From NCBI GenBank assembly GCA_017449075.1, contig JAFSKG010000001.1, positions 1 to 64,000 of the forward strand: a DNA stretch of 64,000 nucleotides. The letters are read 5' to 3'. This stretch comes from Lachnospiraceae bacterium (GTDB taxonomy: Bacteria; Bacillota; Clostridia; Lachnospirales; Lachnospiraceae). The notes under the pieces were generated by a model. That model was given only the letters and a program-made list of their open reading frames with translations, had not been told where the DNA came from and searched no databases. Both the position numbers and the translations under genes were made by a program. Every line of letters begins with the position of its first letter. The first letter of the stretch is position 1. Shown in pieces: positions 62,746-64,000 of the stretch.

Positions 62746-62845
62746 TTCTTTTTCCTCCAAAATATCGTCCTAATCAGTTTTAAAGTTCTTTTGCACAACT
62801 AAATCTTTATTAGATAATTCAAAGTTTCCATTATACAGCAAGTTT

Positions 62846-62861
62846 ATATAAACGTTTATAT
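62846..62861. promoter_or_regulatory. 16-bp palindrome in the pgi leader (LacI-type operator candidate)
   Basis: ATATAAACGTTTATAT is a perfect 16-bp palindrome with a central CG, like LacI/GalR-family operators. It differs from the CcpA cre consensus mainly at one outer G/C pair. It lies about 25-40 nt after the predicted start, a roadblock position that would fit control by sugar metabolites. Confidence 0.5.
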
Positions 62862-62890
62862 TTGTATTTTTCTTAGGCCAGTAAACATTA

Positions 62891-62920
62891 ATTATAGCAC
62901 ATTTTTCGGTTTTTTTGTAA
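62891..62920 (-). promoter_or_regulatory. Promoter of pgi
   Basis: On the minus strand TTACAA (62915-62920), an 18-nt spacer, then TATAAT (62891-62896) preceded by TGC, an extended -10. The predicted leader is about 140 nt. Confidence 0.72.
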
Positions 62921-62942
62921 TTTCTTTATTTTTTTGCCCCAC

Positions 62943-62971
62943 TTTACATTTTTTTGTTTTTATATTAAAAT
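62943..62971 (+). promoter_or_regulatory. Promoter of the S11-like gene
   Basis: TTTACA (62943-62948), a 17-nt spacer rich in T, then TAAAAT (62966-62971). The start would fall about 3 nt before the ATG, again predicting a near-leaderless message. No ribosome binding site is seen. Confidence 0.6.
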
Positions 62972-62980
62972 TACTTTATT

Positions 62981-64000
62981 ATGAAAAATATGAATTTATT
63001 AAAATTGAATATCCTTGTTTTAGTTATTATTATGGCATTTTCAGCGAATACATTTGCTGACGAGCCACTTAGTTCAACAGAGCTTTATGGTCCTGCTGCA
63101 TTTGAGCAACGTCCTAGTACAATAGCTGCAAACTTACCAGAAGGTGCTGCTGTATTATCTGACTATGACTTCAATCAAGTAAATGGTACAGGTCAAATAA
63201 CTAGTGGTGACATAGCAGCGATAAAACAAATCGTAATCGCTAACCCAACTACTACTGTAAGTTCTAACAACAATGTTGCAACGCCAGTAGGAAGTCCTGT
63301 CGCACAAGTCACTCAACAATTAGCGCCTCCTCTTACAGGAACAGAAGCTTACACTGCGGGTGTTAATCTTGCAAACAACATTCACCTTGCAAATTTTACC
63401 GCAAAAACTATAAACACCGCAAAGGTTCCCGAGACAGCTGCACCAACTTATGCACTTATAAATGCAAACACAAGACATATTTATGCAGTTAAAAATCAAA
63501 CTGTGAAATATAATCCATCAGGCCTCACAAATCTTATGACTGCCTATATTGCAACTCAGTACCTTCGTATGGACTCTGTTTTAAAAGTTAATAGAACTGC
63601 TGTTCAAGGTATAGATAAAGATGCATCTATAGCAGCTCTTGATGTAGGCGACACTATCACCCTTAAAGATGCTCTTGCATCTATGTTTGTAAAAGGTTGT
63701 GTAGATTCTGCAAATGTAGTAGCAGAAAATGTTTCAAATAGTATAGAGGAATTTATAAACTTGATGAATGTGACTGCAACTAGTCTTGGGCTCACAAACA
63801 CTCACTTTGTAGATCCATCTGGTATAGGAAAGAACGAAAGTACTGCACTTGATATGTCTATAATCATGGCAAAGGTGTGTGAGAATCCAGAACTCGTTAA
63901 ACTTTTATCTCTTCACGAATACGAACTTCCTGCAGCAAAAAGAAGAGAGAAACTTCATCTTTGGTCAAAAAACACTCAGCTAAATAAAGACAATTCAACA
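62981..64000 (+). CDS. Secreted S11 (DacA-like) peptidase homologue with altered active site (partial)
   Basis: The frame is open from ATG 62981 to the window end (340 codons seen). Residues 1-26 are a signal peptide ending TFADE. Residues 63-87 (NQVNGTGQITSGDIAAIKQIV) resemble one dockerin calcium-binding repeat, with N68, G71, I73 and D77 in place but Asp-1 and Asp-5 positions replaced. From about residue 155 it is a D-Ala-D-Ala carboxypeptidase homologue. The SxN motif is present (S243-A-N245, in DSANVVAENV). The usual P-A-S-L-T-K is P-S-G-L-T-N (179-184), so the nucleophile Ser and general-base Lys are lost. The Lys-Thr-Gly motif lies beyond the window. Probably a non-catalytic peptidoglycan- or peptide-binding protein (inference). 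No ribosome binding site is seen. Confidence 0.85.
   Translation, partial: MKNMNLLKLNILVLVIIMAFSANTFADEPLSSTELYGPAAFEQRPSTIAANLPEGAAVLSDYDFNQVNGTGQITSGDIAAIKQIVIANPTTTVSSNNNVATPVGSPVAQVTQQLAPPLTGTEAYTAGVNLANNIHLANFTAKTINTAKVPETAAPTYALINANTRHIYAVKNQTVKYNPSGLTNLMTAYIATQYLRMDSVLKVNRTAVQGIDKDASIAALDVGDTITLKDALASMFVKGCVDSANVVAENVSNSIEEFINLMNVTATSLGLTNTHFVDPSGIGKNESTALDMSIIMAKVCENPELVKLLSLHEYELPAAKRREKLHLWSKNTQLNKDNST

Overview
The window is AT-rich and reads as a low-GC Gram-positive anaerobe of the Clostridia, most likely Lachnospiraceae (inference). The signs are dnaX-recR gene order, Firmicutes-type AGGAGG ribosome binding sites, InlB-type and choline/glucan-binding-type wall repeats, BspA-like DUF285 repeats, a clostripain-family lipoprotein and a DUF4153 membrane protein. 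Almost everything is on the minus strand; only a RimK-like gene and a partial S11-peptidase-like gene are on plus.

Positions 1-42817 are filled by two tandem giant surface-protein genes, both minus strand. The downstream one (23953 to beyond position 1) is at least 7,984 codons and runs off the window. The upstream one (42817-24077) is complete at about 6,246 aa. They share an architecture: signal peptide, Glu/Thr-rich stalk, AT-x-S-E motifs, a small conserved domain, then a long array of right-handed beta-helix modules. Each module is headed by a His/Cys motif, an LNG motif and a D/N-C motif. The complete protein ends in InlB-type repeats, a glycine tract, PDG repeats and aromatic wall-binding repeats. 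The truncated one also carries three blocks of BspA/DUF285 leucine-rich repeats.

Positions 43183-43669 hold a tRNA cluster transcribed on minus as Asp, Tyr, Val, fMet. It has a sigma-A-type promoter at one end and a rho-independent terminator at the other.

Positions 43678-48829 are a dnaX operon: dnaX, recR, a TPR-like protein, a CvpA-family membrane protein and a Lys-rich small protein. The genes overlap or nearly abut, and the usual ybaB/ebfC gene is absent between dnaX and recR. Positions 48889-53222 form a second operon: an HD-domain hydrolase, a C11 (clostripain) lipoprotein and a coiled-coil membrane protein. A repeat- and hairpin-rich non-coding stretch (53223-53680) separates it from a DUF4153 membrane protein, which is divergent from a RimK-like ATP-grasp ligase across a near-perfect inverted repeat.

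Positions 56349-60974 hold an operon of an AAA_14/DUF4143 ATPase, an SF1 helicase with a C-terminal DUF2726 nuclease-like domain, and dtd. Its promoter predicts a leaderless mRNA and is preceded by three 33-bp repeats, each containing a perfect 12-bp palindrome. This is the best candidate for an uncharacterised system, possibly defence-related. The window ends with pgi and a YcxB-like gene, divergent from a secreted S11 (DacA-like) protein that lacks the catalytic Ser-x-x-Lys and carries a dockerin-like segment.
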